Assembly (NCBI RefSeq): GCF_001648775.1
Contig: NZ_LVEJ01000008.1
Location: forward strand, 181,853 to 245,852
Direction: 5' to 3'
From: Pseudomonas fluorescens
GTDB lineage: Bacteria; Pseudomonadota; Gammaproteobacteria; Pseudomonadales; Pseudomonadaceae
DNA: 64,000 nucleotides
Position 1 is the first letter of the stretch. Each line of letters begins with the position of its first letter. Below, one piece after another: positions 52,858 through 61,599 of the stretch. Position numbers and translations under genes: made by a program. The notes beneath the pieces are model-generated. The model was not told the origin of the DNA and searched no databases. It was given only the letters and a program-made list of their open reading frames with translations.

Positions 52858-54252
52858 ATGAAATATCTGCCGCTGTTTCACAACCTGCGCGGCAGTCGTG
52901 TGTTGGTCGTCGGTGGGGGGGAAATTGCCTTGCGCAAATCCCGCCTGCTGGCCGATGCCGGTGCGCTGCTGCGGGTGGTCGCACCTGAAATCGAAGCGCA
53001 ACTGCGTGAGCTGGTCGCAGCCTCTGGCGGCGAATGCCTGTTGCGCGGTTACGTCGAGGCGGATCTGGACGGTTGCGGGCTGATCATCGCCGCCACCGAC
53101 GATGAGACGCTCAACGCACAAGTTTCCAGCGATGCTCATCGGCGTTGCGTGCCAGTCAACGTGGTCGACGCGCCGCAATTGTGCAGCGTGATCTTCCCGG
53201 CGATCGTCGACCGTTCGCCGTTGATCATTGCCGTGTCCAGCGGCGGCGATGCGCCGGTGCTGGCGCGACTGATCCGCGCCAAGATCGAAACCTGGATTCC
53301 ATCGACCTACGGCCAATTGGCCGGGCTCGCCGCGCGTTTCCGTAATCAGGTGAAGAGCCTGTTTCCGGATGTGCAGCAGCGTCGCGGATTTTGGGAAGAC
53401 GTGTTTCAGGGGCCGATTGCCGATCGGCAACTGGCCGGGCAGGGCGCCGAAGCCGAGCGTTTGCTACAGGCGAAGATTGATGGTGAAGCCATGGTCACCA
53501 CCGGCGAGGTGTATCTGGTCGGGGCTGGCCCGGGCGATCCGGATCTGCTGACGTTCAAGGCTTTGCGTCTGATGCAGCAAGCCGACGTAGTGCTTTACGA
53601 CCGCTTGGTCGCGCCAGCGATTCTAGAGCTGTGCCGTCGCGATGCCGAGCGGGTTTATGTCGGCAAACGTCGTGCTGATCACGCTGTGCCGCAGGATCAG
53701 ATCAACCAGCAACTGGTCGATCTGGCCAAGGCCGGCAAGCGTGTGGTGCGCTTGAAGGGCGGTGATCCATTCATCTTCGGCCGTGGCGGCGAAGAGATCG
53801 AAGAACTGGCGGCGCACGGCATTCCGTTTCAGGTGGTGCCGGGTATCACAGCGGCCAGCGGTTGCGCGGCGTATGCCGGGATTCCGCTGACGCATCGGGA
53901 TTACGCGCAGTCAGTGCGTTTTGTTACCGGGCATTTGAAGGACGGCTCCACCGATCTGCCATGGGCCGACCTTGTAGCCCCGGCGCAGACGCTGGTGTTC
54001 TACATGGGCCTGGTCGGTTTGCCGGTGATCTGCGAGCAGTTGATCAAACATGGTCGTTCAGCGGATACCCCGGCGGCATTGATTCAGCAGGGCACCACGG
54101 TCAACCAGCGCGTCTTTACCGGCACGCTGGCTGATCTGCCACGCTTGGTCGCGGAGCATGAAGTGCATGCGCCGACGCTGGTGATCGTTGGGGAAGTGGT
54201 GCAACTGCGCGAGAAACTGGCGTGGTTCGAGGGCGCTCAGGCGCAGGTCTGA
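52858..54252 (+). CDS. cysG: Siroheme synthase, multifunctional
   Basis: 464 aa fusion. Residues 1-200: precorrin-2 dehydrogenase/ferrochelatase ([23 protein letters not shown]-binding; [17 protein letters not shown]). Residues 215-464: SAM-dependent uroporphyrinogen III methyltransferase ([60 protein letters not shown]). Makes siroheme for sulfite and nitrite reductases. ATG directly follows the serS stop. Confidence 0.97.
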   Translation: MKYLPLFHNLRGSRVLVVGGGEIALRKSRLLADAGALLRVVAPEIEAQLRELVAASGGECLLRGYVEADLDGCGLIIAATDDETLNAQVSSDAHRRCVPVNVVDAPQLCSVIFPAIVDRSPLIIAVSSGGDAPVLARLIRAKIETWIPSTYGQLAGLAARFRNQVKSLFPDVQQRRGFWEDVFQGPIADRQLAGQGAEAERLLQAKIDGEAMVTTGEVYLVGAGPGDPDLLTFKALRLMQQADVVLYDRLVAPAILELCRRDAERVYVGKRRADHAVPQDQINQQLVDLAKAGKRVVRLKGGDPFIFGRGGEEIEELAAHGIPFQVVPGITAASGCAAYAGIPLTHRDYAQSVRFVTGHLKDGSTDLPWADLVAPAQTLVFYMGLVGLPVICEQLIKHGRSADTPAALIQQGTTVNQRVFTGTLADLPRLVAEHEVHAPTLVIVGEVVQLREKLAWFEGAQAQV

Positions 54253-54267
54253 AACCGAGTTGACCCA

Positions 54268-54342
54268 TTCGCGAGCAAGCTCGCTCCCACAGGGGATTTG
54301 TGAACGACACAAATCCCCTGTGGGAGCGAGCTTGCTCGCGAA
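54268..54342. repeat. Perfect 35-bp REP palindrome between convergent genes
   Basis: Left arm 54268-54302, five-base loop AACGA, right arm 54308-54342, no mismatch. It combines two REP units and adds GGGGATTTGTG/CACAAATCCCC. It lies between cysG and the opposite-strand reductase gene and may end both transcripts, though no long T run follows. Confidence 0.9.
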
Positions 54343-54367
54343 GAGGCCTTTCAAGACCCTATAACTC

Positions 54368-55369
54368 TCAACCTTTTCGCCAAAGCCCTTTGCCACTCAA
54401 CCGCGCCCGGTCATGGGCCACGGTGAAATCCTGCTCCGGCCCCTTCGGCACAACTCCCGTCGGATTGATCGTCTTGTGACTGCCATAGTAGTGATGCTTG
54501 ATGTGCTGGAAATCCACCGTCTCGGCAATTCCCGGCCACTGATACAGTTCACGCAGCCAGTTCGACAGATTCGGATAATCGGCAATCCGGCGCAGGTTGC
54601 ACTTGAAGTGCCCGTGATAGACCGCGTCGAAACGAATCATCGTGGTGAACAGACGCACGTCCGCTTCAGTCAGGTATTCCCCGGTCAAATAGCGGTTGGC
54701 GCCTAATACGCGCTCCAGATGATCGAGTTCGGCAAACACCTCATCGAACGCTTCTTCATACGCCTGTTGCGACGTCGCAAAGCCTGCGCGATACACGCCG
54801 TTGTTCACCGCTGGATAAATGCGCTCGTTCAACGCATCGATCTCGCCTCGTAATGGCGCGGGATAGAAATCGAGGTCGTTGCCGGTCAACGCATCGAACG
54901 CGCTGTTGAACATGCGGATGATTTCCGCTGATTCATTGCTGACGATGCGTTTGAGCTTTTTGTCCCACAGCACCGGTACGGTGACGCGGCCAGTGTAATC
55001 GGCAGTGTCGGCAGTATAGCGCTGATGCATGAATTCAAAACCATCGAGCTTGTCGCCCGTAGAGCCGAGTGCTTCGTCGAAGGTCCAGCCGTTTTCCAGC
55101 ATCAACCAACTGACCACCGAAACGTCGATCAGGCTTTCCAGGCCTTTGAGTTTGCGCAGGATCAGCGTGCGATGCGCCCACGGGCAGGCGAGCGACACAT
55201 AGAGGTGATAGCGGCCGGCTTCAGCGGTAAAACCGCCTTCACCGCTCGGGCCGGGCTGGCCGTCAGCGGTGACCCAGTTGCGGCGTTGTGCCTGTTCGCG
55301 CTGAAACGCGCCGTCCTTGCTGCTTTCGTACCACTTGTCCTGCCAGTGGCCATCGACGAGTAAACCCAT
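54368..55369 (-). CDS. Glutathionyl-hydroquinone reductase (Xi-class GST, YqjG-like)
   Basis: 333 aa. The catalytic motif CPWAHRTLILRKLKGLE has the Cys of Xi-class transferases, which reduce glutathionyl-hydroquinones. Before it comes RNWVTADGQPGPSGEGGF, typical of the family; after it TVPVLWDKKLKRIVSNESAE (GSH-binding) and FYPAPLRGEIDALNERIYPA. C-terminal YYGSHKTINPTGVVPKGP is diagnostic. GGAG before the ATG at 55369. Confidence 0.93.
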   Translation of the reverse strand: MGLLVDGHWQDKWYESSKDGAFQREQAQRRNWVTADGQPGPSGEGGFTAEAGRYHLYVSLACPWAHRTLILRKLKGLESLIDVSVVSWLMLENGWTFDEALGSTGDKLDGFEFMHQRYTADTADYTGRVTVPVLWDKKLKRIVSNESAEIIRMFNSAFDALTGNDLDFYPAPLRGEIDALNERIYPAVNNGVYRAGFATSQQAYEEAFDEVFAELDHLERVLGANRYLTGEYLTEADVRLFTTMIRFDAVYHGHFKCNLRRIADYPNLSNWLRELYQWPGIAETVDFQHIKHHYYGSHKTINPTGVVPKGPEQDFTVAHDRARLSGKGLWRKG

Positions 55370-55460
55370 GATCAAGACTCCGTAAACCAATAATCGTTGG
55401 AGTCGAGTCTATTCCGATGAGTTCGAACAAAAAGCGTAAAGATCGGGCGCGAATGATCGG

Positions 55461-56462
55461 TTAAATCGATTTGTTGCGTGCGGCCCAGTACTGCTCGGCG
55501 GTTTCGAAGGCCTGCTCACGGGATTGGCCGAGGCCGCGCAAGGCCAGGGCCATGGTCGAAATCAGCGCCATCTGCGGATAGCTGTCCGCCGCATCGCCAC
55601 GCCACACTGCTTTCAAATGTTCGACGTCCAAAGTTGCCGGTTTGACGTGACGTTGCGCCGACATCTGCGGCCATTCCTCATCCCAGCTCTCGCCGCCGGT
55701 GGTGCCGTAGAGATGGCTGTCGGCATCCGGGTTGATCTCGATTTCGCCGCCGTCACCCTTGACCACAATCGCCGTGTCGCCGAGCAAACCGCTGGCATCA
55801 CGGTGCACCGCCTGATAGCCCGGGTGGAAGATGCTTTGCAGACCACAACGCGCGCGCAGTGGGTTGAGAATCCGTGCCAGCGAGTGGATCGGCGAGCGCA
55901 GGCCCATGGTATTACGCAGGTCGATCATCTTTTGCAGCTGCGGCGCCCAGTCCATCAGCGGCATGAACGCCAGACCGCCGTTATCCAGGGCGCTGCCGAC
56001 CTGTTGCCACGTGCGGCAAAGGGGAATATTCAGCTCACCAAGCAACTGTTCGGTGTACAGCCGCCCAGCGGTGTGGGCGCCGCCGCCGTGCATGAAAATG
56101 CGTACGCCGTGCTGCGCCAGACACTTGGCCGCCAGCAGATACCACGGCAGATGGCGCTTCTTGCCGGCATAAGTCGGCCAATCCAGATCGACATTCAATG
56201 CCGGCGCCTGCAAGCGCTCGCGCAGGGCCTCGGTGAAGCCGGCCATTTCCTCGGCGCTTTCTTCCTTGTGCCGCAGCAACATCAAGAACGCGCCGAGCTG
56301 GGTGTCTTCGACCTTGTCATCGAGCACCATGCCCATGGCTTCGCGGGCTTCTTCACGGCTCAGGTCACGCGCACCGCGCTTGCCCTTGCCGAGAATCCGC
56401 ACGAATTGGGCGAACGGATGCTCGGCAGGCGTTTCGAGGGTCAGTGCTGGAAAGTCGGTCAT
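55461..56462 (-). CDS. TrpD2/YbiB-like glycosyltransferase-family protein
   Basis: 333 aa, related to anthranilate phosphoribosyltransferase but of the YbiB/TrpD2 type: FVRILGKGKRGARDLSREEA (N-domain), FLMLLRHKEESAEEM, KCLAQHGVRIFMHGGGAHTA in place of the PRPP-binding loop, and IHSLARILNPL. E. coli YbiB is known to bind nucleic acid rather than act in Trp synthesis. Its ATG overlaps the tusE stop by four bases, so it belongs to the tus operon; a link to tRNA thiolation is possible but unproven. Confidence 0.8.
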   Translation of the reverse strand: MTDFPALTLETPAEHPFAQFVRILGKGKRGARDLSREEAREAMGMVLDDKVEDTQLGAFLMLLRHKEESAEEMAGFTEALRERLQAPALNVDLDWPTYAGKKRHLPWYLLAAKCLAQHGVRIFMHGGGAHTAGRLYTEQLLGELNIPLCRTWQQVGSALDNGGLAFMPLMDWAPQLQKMIDLRNTMGLRSPIHSLARILNPLRARCGLQSIFHPGYQAVHRDASGLLGDTAIVVKGDGGEIEINPDADSHLYGTTGGESWDEEWPQMSAQRHVKPATLDVEHLKAVWRGDAADSYPQMALISTMALALRGLGQSREQAFETAEQYWAARNKSI

Positions 56463-56794
56463 AAGCAATTCGTCGGTTTGGGCAGGCCCGCCAGTTTCGC
56501 GGCGAGTTTGGCAGGGGTGCCTTTGAACAGTCGGTTCAGGTGCAGGCTGTTGCCTTTTTCCGCGCCGAGTTTCAGCGCGGTGTACTTGATCAACGGGCGC
56601 GTGGCCGGGGACAACTGGAATTCTGCGTAGAAGCTGCGCAGCAGTTTGAGGACTTCCCAGTGTTCGGCGGTCAACTCGATTTCCTCGGCAGCGGCGAGGG
56701 CGCTGGCGACGTCGGCCGACCAGTCGCTGAGGTCGACGAGGAAACCGTCCTTGTCCAGTTCGATGGCGCGGGCGCCGACGGTCATGGAATTCAT
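56459..56794 (-). CDS. tusE: Sulfur relay protein TusE (DsrC family)
   Basis: 111 aa. Takes the persulfide from TusBCD and passes it to MnmA. DsrC fold: IELDKDGFLVDLSDWSADVA, ELTAEHWEVLKLLRSFYAEF, and the C-terminal arm ending KPTNCL with the conserved penultimate Cys. Overlaps tusB by four bases; ATG 56794 or 56785 possible. Confidence 0.93.
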   Translation of the reverse strand: MNSMTVGARAIELDKDGFLVDLSDWSADVASALAAAEEIELTAEHWEVLKLLRSFYAEFQLSPATRPLIKYTALKLGAEKGNSLHLNRLFKGTPAKLAAKLAGLPKPTNCL

Positions 56795-57084
56795 AGCCAG
56801 CTGTTGACCTTGTCGTGGTGGATCGACAGTTCGACGAAGGCCGGGTAATCGATGGCCTCGGCCCAGTCCGGTACGGCGATGGCGCGAGCCTGGGCATCCT
56901 CGGCCAGGGCAAACAAGCGGATCTGGCGGCTTTGCAGGTCGGCAAACGGCGCGGTGCCCGGTTGCAGCGCGTAGAGCGCATCGCCGGACAACAACAAGGC
57001 ATCCGCGCTACCGATCACGCGCAGGCAACTGTTTAGGCGATCGTCACCGAACGGGGAATGAGACAACACATGCAAAGTCGACAT
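56791..57084 (-). CDS. tusB: Sulfur relay protein TusB
   Basis: 97 aa DsrH-like subunit of the TusBCD complex, the least conserved one. STLHVLSHSPFGDDRLNSCL then a helix and LLSGDALYALQPG. No catalytic Cys needed. Its ATG shares one base with the tusC stop (TGATG). Confidence 0.88.
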   Translation of the reverse strand: MSTLHVLSHSPFGDDRLNSCLRVIGSADALLLSGDALYALQPGTAPFADLQSRQIRLFALAEDAQARAIAVPDWAEAIDYPAFVELSIHHDKVNSWL

Positions 57085-57440
57085 CAGAGGGTGATCACTT
57101 GGTCGTAACGGTCAATAAGGGCGGTGATTTGCTCGGCGGCGAGCGGTTGCGCTTCGTCCAGCGACAGATTGTCGAGACCGCGCTTGCTGGCGCTGTCGGC
57201 GCAGTAGAACAATGCTTCTACGCCAAACATTGGCAGCGCCTGCAGGTTGGCGCTGAGGTCTTTCTGTTGCAGCGCCTTGGCATTCTGCCCGGCAGCCAGT
57301 TGCAACACGCCGTCATCGAGAAACAACAAACCGATCGGCAGATCGAAGGCGCCGCCGGCCAGTACGATGTCCAGCGCTTCACGGGCGCCGGGGCCTGACC
57401 ACGGCGACTGGCGGCTGATGATCAACAGGGACTTGGCCAT
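57084..57440 (-). CDS. tusC: Sulfur relay protein TusC
   Basis: 118 aa DsrF-like subunit. AKSLLIISRQSPWSGPGARE, GLLFLDDGVLQLAAGQ and MFGVEALFYCADSASKRGL are typical. Start at 57440 (MAKSLL) preferred over 57449; follows tusD by one base. Confidence 0.9.
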   Translation of the reverse strand: MAKSLLIISRQSPWSGPGAREALDIVLAGGAFDLPIGLLFLDDGVLQLAAGQNAKALQQKDLSANLQALPMFGVEALFYCADSASKRGLDNLSLDEAQPLAAEQITALIDRYDQVITL

Positions 57441-57441
57441 C

Positions 57442-57834
57442 TCACGCACCTCCGAAGCAGATCAGGCGGTCAGCGTCTTGCACCGCGTCATGCAACTGGC
57501 CGAGGCCGGACAGTTCCCACGGCGCGCTGACCGAGATGGCTTCGCGCTGATAACGTTTGGCTTCTTCGCCATTCAGCGCACCACGGCGCAGGGCGGCGGC
57601 GATGCACACCACGCCGTCGAGCTTTTGCTCGCTGATGAACGTGCGCCATTGTTTGGGCAGGTCCAGTTCGTCCTGTGGCGTGACCACCGCGTCGGAAGCG
57701 TTATAGACGCCGTCCTGATAGAAAAACAGTCGGACAATCTCATGCCCACCGGCCAGCGCAGCCTGTGCAAACAGCAGTGCACGGCGCGAGGAGGGCGCAT
57801 GGGCGGCGGAAAACAGCGCGATGGCGAACTTCAT
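57442..57834 (-). CDS. tusD: Sulfur relay protein TusD
   Basis: 130 aa DsrE-like subunit with the catalytic Cys in GVVCIAAALRRGAL. KFAIALFSAAHAPSSRRALL at the start and HEIVRLFFYQDGVYNAS are family marks. First gene of the tusDCBE-ybiB-like run; start at 57834. Confidence 0.93.
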   Translation of the reverse strand: MKFAIALFSAAHAPSSRRALLFAQAALAGGHEIVRLFFYQDGVYNASDAVVTPQDELDLPKQWRTFISEQKLDGVVCIAAALRRGALNGEEAKRYQREAISVSAPWELSGLGQLHDAVQDADRLICFGGA

Positions 57835-57910
57835 GACGGACTCGATCAGCAAAACTGCGGCCATGATAAAGCTTTATCGAAGCCGCCGCGAAACCCAAGT
57901 TGTACTCAGG

Positions 57911-58004
57911 CCCCTGTGGGAGCGAGCCTGCTCGCGAAAGCGGTGGGTCAGGCGATAAAAATATTGAATGTGCCGGCCTCTTCGCGAGCAGGCTCGCTCC
58001 CACA
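57911..58004. repeat. REP doublet
   Basis: Inverted units GGGAGCGAGCCTGCTCGCGA and TCGCGAGCAGGCTCGCTCCC, about 37 bases apart, between the YoaK-type gene and tusD. Confidence 0.88.
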
Positions 58005-58024
58005 AGAATTTGTATAAGAGTCCA

Positions 58025-58729
58025 TTAGCGGGGCATATAGCCCAACTGCCAGCGCCGCGGGATTTTCAGGGAGAGCAGCCCGATCATCGCCGCCAGCAAG
58101 CCGCTGACAAACATCGCCTTGAGTCCAAGATGATGCTCCAGCACCGCCCCCAGAATCGCGCCGAGAAACATCCCGCTCCAGGGCACCAGTTGCACCCGCC
58201 AGCCGCTGCGCCGTTCGCCGAGCATCCAGCGGCCCAGTCCTCGGCCGAATCGCGACAATGCGCCGGTGACATAAGTCAAACCGACCGGCAAGCCATTCAC
58301 CTCTTCGACCGCCGCGTTGAGCATGCCCATCGCGATAATCGCCGCCAGCAGCGCCGGCAGTTGTACCTCGAATGGCCAGACCGCCGCCGCGCACAGCAGG
58401 GTGGCGATGCACAGCAGCAGTGGCAGCGCCCGGCGTCCGCCGAGGCGCGCGACGACAACGCCCAAGGCATTACCGACAATAAAAGTCGCAACGAGGATCA
58501 GCAGACGCACGGTCAAGCCGACATCGCCATCGCTGATCGCCACGGCGAGTCGAGTGGTGTTGCCGCTCATGAACGAAACGAAATCGCCGCTGGCCATAAA
58601 ACCAATGGCGTCGGTCATTCCGGCCAGTACCGAGAGGCTGGCAACCAACGCCAGACCAATCCGCCCGCGCCACTTTTGCGTGTGCAGATGGCCGGGGCTG
58701 GCGCGGTGGGTCGAAGCGGATGGCAGCAT
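58025..58729 (-). CDS. YoaK/DUF1275-family membrane protein
   Basis: 234 aa, about six transmembrane helices. Family marks: AGMTDAIGFMASGDFVSFMS (helix 1 to loop), GNTTRLAVAI, and AAVEEVNGLPVGLTYVTGAL. Function of the family is not established; a small-molecule transporter is suspected. AAGGA lies 10 bases before the ATG at 58729. Confidence 0.82.
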   Translation of the reverse strand: MLPSASTHRASPGHLHTQKWRGRIGLALVASLSVLAGMTDAIGFMASGDFVSFMSGNTTRLAVAISDGDVGLTVRLLILVATFIVGNALGVVVARLGGRRALPLLLCIATLLCAAAVWPFEVQLPALLAAIIAMGMLNAAVEEVNGLPVGLTYVTGALSRFGRGLGRWMLGERRSGWRVQLVPWSGMFLGAILGAVLEHHLGLKAMFVSGLLAAMIGLLSLKIPRRWQLGYMPR

Positions 58730-58754
58730 CGGTGGCGGTGTCCTTGCGCGACGT

Positions 58755-59084
58755 TTACGGTTCTATGCCATACAGATCGCAATACTCCAGCCAGTCCATA
58801 CCGGCCATTTCTGCGACTTCACGGTGCACCTCCAGACGCTGCGCCTGATACTCCTCAGGTGAGTCGGCCGTCAGTTGCAACGTCAATTCCCAAGCGAACA
58901 GTCCGAGGCTTTCCGCTTCGGCTTCAAACGCTTCATGCAGTCGCTCTTCGCGATACTGCGCCTGGGTTTCGCCCTTGGCCTGGGCCAGCAACGGGTTGAG
59001 GTGATCGAGGGTTTCGCGCAGTTCGGGGCGCGCATCGAGAAACACTTTCAGAGCATGTTCATGTCGCTGATCGGTAGGCGCCAT
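58755..59084 (-). CDS. Small acidic helical protein, probably DUF6388
   Basis: 109 aa, soluble, all-alpha, many E, Q and H. MAPTDQRHEHALKVFLDARP, then EERLHEAFEAEAESLGLFAW and LEVHREVAEMAGMDWLEYCD. Resembles the short Pseudomonas DUF6388 proteins; function unknown. The frame runs open to 59249 but the ATG at 59084, with AAGGA upstream, starts the conserved part. 25 bases before the YoaK-like gene, perhaps co-transcribed. Confidence 0.65.
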   Translation of the reverse strand: MAPTDQRHEHALKVFLDARPELRETLDHLNPLLAQAKGETQAQYREERLHEAFEAEAESLGLFAWELTLQLTADSPEEYQAQRLEVHREVAEMAGMDWLEYCDLYGIEP

Positions 59085-59218
59085 GGGTTTTCCTTGTGGG
59101 GCTGATGACCTTAGGTTGCCGCAGCGGCTGGCGTGTGTCGCGCTATAAATGCAGTAAAGCAGAACGAATCTCGCTGCTGCGATGATACAGTCCGCTTTTT
59201 TCTGAATGAGCGAATGCA

Positions 59219-59569
59219 ATGCGAATGCTGATGGTAGCGCTGGCCGCAACGGTATTGGCCGGTTGCGCAGGTTCGGTGATGGACGATGCTCGCACGAAAG
59301 CCCCGTACAAGGTGTTGACGTCGGACAAAGCCGAAAAAGATGTGGCGCGGTGTGTGCAATTCGGCTGGCAGGACGAAGCCGTTTTTGATGTCGACGCTGC
59401 AGCTTATCTCGAGCCGCGCAAATCCGGCGGGACGACGGTATACACCCGTTCGGCAGAGTCGTTTGTCGACGTGATTACCGAAGCTTCGGGGACGACGCTG
59501 AATTACTACGCGCAGAAGGATGACTTTGTCGCCAAGCGCCGGTTGGCGGCATTGGCGACCTGCCTGTAG
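59219..59569 (+). CDS. Putative small lipoprotein
   Basis: 116 aa. Lipoprotein signal: MRMLMVALAATVLAGCAG with lipobox LAGC (Cys16); residue +2 Ala suggests the outer membrane. The mature part (CVQFGWQDEAVFDVDAAAYL, TRSAESFVDVITEASGTTLN) has a second pair of Cys (44 and 115) that may form a disulfide. No family assigned with confidence. Confidence 0.65.
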   Translation: MRMLMVALAATVLAGCAGSVMDDARTKAPYKVLTSDKAEKDVARCVQFGWQDEAVFDVDAAAYLEPRKSGGTTVYTRSAESFVDVITEASGTTLNYYAQKDDFVAKRRLAALATCL

Positions 59570-59597
59570 GGTCAAGGGTCGCGGTGAGGCTCAGGTC

Positions 59598-59678
59598 GCC
59601 TTCGCGAGCAGGCTCGCTCCCACACTGGATTAGTGCCCGACACAGAATCAGTGTGGGAGCGAGCCTGCTCGCGAAGGG
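59598..59678. repeat. REP doublet
   Basis: Inverted units with GCGAGCAGGCTCGCTCCCAC and its reverse, between the convergent lipoprotein and GNAT genes. Confidence 0.88.
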
Positions 59679-59688
59679 GCCAGTAGAG

Positions 59689-60114
59689 TCAACCTACAAG
59701 TCGCTTCTGGAAGAAATGCCGCTTGTGCCCCGGCGGATAATCGACGATTTCCCCAAACTGGCTATACCCCAGCTTCTTGTAGAACTCCGGCGCCTGAAAG
59801 TCGAAGGTGTCGAGCCATGCGCCGATGCAGCCTTTCTCCCGCGCCAGCTCTTCGGCCATGTGCATCAGCTTCGAGCCAATCCCCTGGCCCCGGCCTGCCT
59901 CAGGCACTGACAGCAAATCGATGAACAACCACTGGCAGACCAGTCGGCCATAAAGTCCGCCCAGAATCTTGTCTTGATCATCACGAACCAGCAGGGTGAG
60001 CGGCTCGGATACGGCGATCCCGGCTTTTGCCACGTTATAGGCATGCAGGGGCGCCAAAATGGCCTTGCGTTCTTCTTCTGTGGAATGTTGCGACAACTCG
60101 ATGCGCAAATTCAT
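59689..60114 (-). CDS. GNAT-family N-acetyltransferase
   Basis: 141 aa. Acetyl-CoA loop VPEAGRGQGIGSKLMHMAEE (R-G-Q-G-I-G) is a full GNAT motif A; CIGAWLDTFDFQAPEFYKKL and the final GHKRHFFQKRLVG complete the fold. Substrate unknown. The start MNLRIELSQHSTEEE at 60114 has AAGGAAG upstream. Confidence 0.87.
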   Translation of the reverse strand: MNLRIELSQHSTEEERKAILAPLHAYNVAKAGIAVSEPLTLLVRDDQDKILGGLYGRLVCQWLFIDLLSVPEAGRGQGIGSKLMHMAEELAREKGCIGAWLDTFDFQAPEFYKKLGYSQFGEIVDYPPGHKRHFFQKRLVG

Positions 60115-60262
60115 GCCTGACTTCCTTGTGGTTTGAGCTCGCAGCCTATCCTGCCCGACAGCCATCTTCCAAGCCCTTCCTCAACCCGGTGGAACCGCCG
60201 CTTGCACGCTGCGGTCTAGCCTTTACAGCGTCATTCCAGCACGCGGTTGATGAGGACCCTCC

Positions 60263-60700
60263 ATGAATATTTTCGAAGCCCTTCGCGAAAGCCATGACCG
60301 CCAGCGCAGCTACGCCAAAACCTTGGTCGAGACCAGCGGCGATACGCCGGAGCGGGTCGAAGCCTACAAACAGCTCAAGGCAGAACTCCAGGCCCATGAA
60401 ACTGCTGAAGAGCGCCATTTCTACATTCCGTTGATGGAGCTTGATGACGGTGTCGATCTGAGCCGCCATGCCATCGCTGAACACCATGAAATGGACGAAA
60501 TGATGGAAGAGCTCGACGAGACCGAGATGTCCAGCCCGGCATGGCTGGTCACCGCGAAAAAGCTCTCCGACAAGGTTCACCACCATCTCAAGGAAGAAGA
60601 GCAGAAGTTCTTCCAGATGGCCGGCAAATTGCTCAACGAAAAACAGAAAGTGCAGCTCGCCGGGCAGTACGAAAAGGAGTTCAAGGCACAACTGTCGTGA
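60263..60700 (+). CDS. Hemerythrin HHE-domain protein
   Basis: 145 aa four-helix bundle with the iron ligands spread as H (SHDRQRSY), H..E (AHETAEERHFYIPLME), H/E (AEHHEMDEMMEELDE) and HHHLKEEEQKFF. Such proteins bind a di-iron centre and take part in O2, NO or iron-stress handling. No cofactor or signal peptide. GAGGA before the ATG at 60263. Confidence 0.88.
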   Translation: MNIFEALRESHDRQRSYAKTLVETSGDTPERVEAYKQLKAELQAHETAEERHFYIPLMELDDGVDLSRHAIAEHHEMDEMMEELDETEMSSPAWLVTAKKLSDKVHHHLKEEEQKFFQMAGKLLNEKQKVQLAGQYEKEFKAQLS

Positions 60701-60759
60701 GTCTCGATTGCAGGATTTCATGACCTCGACGTGTAGGCCTTTGGCTATACGGTGGGTGC

Positions 60760-60793
60760 GAGACATCACAATGTACTGTGTTTATATACAGTA
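60760..60793 (+). promoter_or_regulatory. LexA (SOS) box overlapping a predicted promoter for the LPMO-chitinase genes
   Basis: TACTGTGTTTATATACAGTA (60774-60793) fits CTGT-N8-ACAG and differs from the E. coli consensus TACTGTATATATATACAGTA at two positions. A plausible sigma70 promoter, GAGACA (60760-60765), 17 bases, TATATA (60783-60788), is overlapped by it, so LexA would block RNA polymerase. The leader then runs about 130 bases to the LPMO ATG and holds a CTCTCC/GGAGAG hairpin (60879-60897). Confidence 0.7.
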
Positions 60794-60922
60794 TTTTCGG
60801 TGTTTTACCGGGTGTGACCGATCAGGCTGCGACAAAACCGCCGATGGACAAAAAATCCGGCTCCGTTAGCTTGAAGGCCTCTCCTCGGAATGGAGAGTTC
60901 TTAAATCAACGGAGTGAAAAAC

Positions 60923-61558
60923 ATGAATCAACCACAAGCACAAACCCAACTGCGACACGGTCGCGTGATCTCCCCGGCAAGCCGCGGAGCGGTGGCGATC
61001 GAGCAAGGATTGCTCGGCGCCTGGCAGGTCAACGAGATGGAAGGCGGGAAGAATTTCCCGGCGCTGGCGGCGGGGCCATTTCCGGCGCCGTACCAGAGCG
61101 ACTCGGACAGCGTCACGCCACCGGCTGATGGCTACATTCTCAGTGGCGGCAAAACCGATGCCCGTGACTGCGTGAACTTCACCAGTGAAGAAATGAGCAA
61201 AAAGCTGGGTCGCTCGTTCTCCTGGCCACTGCTCAACGTCACCCCCGGTCAAACCCTCGAGATCAAATGGGAATACACCGCGCCGCATACCACGCGCGGT
61301 TATCGCTGGCTGATCACCAAGGATGGCTGGGACCCGAAACAACGCATCACTCGTGCGCAACTGGAAGCCCAGCCGTTCCTGGAAGACTTCTACACTCAGG
61401 TGCCTTATTACAGCTACCCGAATGAACTGAAGGCCAAGGTCAATCACGCGGTGAAACTGCCAGCGAACAAAAAAGGCCACCACGTCGTCGTGCTGATGTG
61501 GATCGTTGCCAACACCGGCAACGCCTTCTATCAGGCCTTCGACGTCGACTTCAAATAA
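60923..61558 (+). CDS. Lytic polysaccharide monooxygenase, AA10 (chitin-binding) family, without signal peptide
   Basis: 211 aa. AA10 copper enzymes cut crystalline chitin oxidatively. HGRVISPASRGA at residues 12-23 is the usual mature N-terminus of the family, whose His forms half of the copper 'His brace'; the second His is in YTAPHTTRGYRW. Other marks: TDARDCVNF, KDGWDPKQRITRAQLEAQPF and VVVLMWIVANTGNAFYQAFD. There is only MNQPQAQTQLR before the His: no signal peptide and no hydrophobic stretch. The ATG at 60923 has GGAG 8 bases upstream; no upstream in-frame leader exists. Followed by a chitinase gene 41 bases on. Confidence 0.9.
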   Translation: MNQPQAQTQLRHGRVISPASRGAVAIEQGLLGAWQVNEMEGGKNFPALAAGPFPAPYQSDSDSVTPPADGYILSGGKTDARDCVNFTSEEMSKKLGRSFSWPLLNVTPGQTLEIKWEYTAPHTTRGYRWLITKDGWDPKQRITRAQLEAQPFLEDFYTQVPYYSYPNELKAKVNHAVKLPANKKGHHVVVLMWIVANTGNAFYQAFDVDFK

Positions 61559-61599
61559 GCGGCATCACCCTCAACTCACACGTTCTGAAGGATTAGAAC

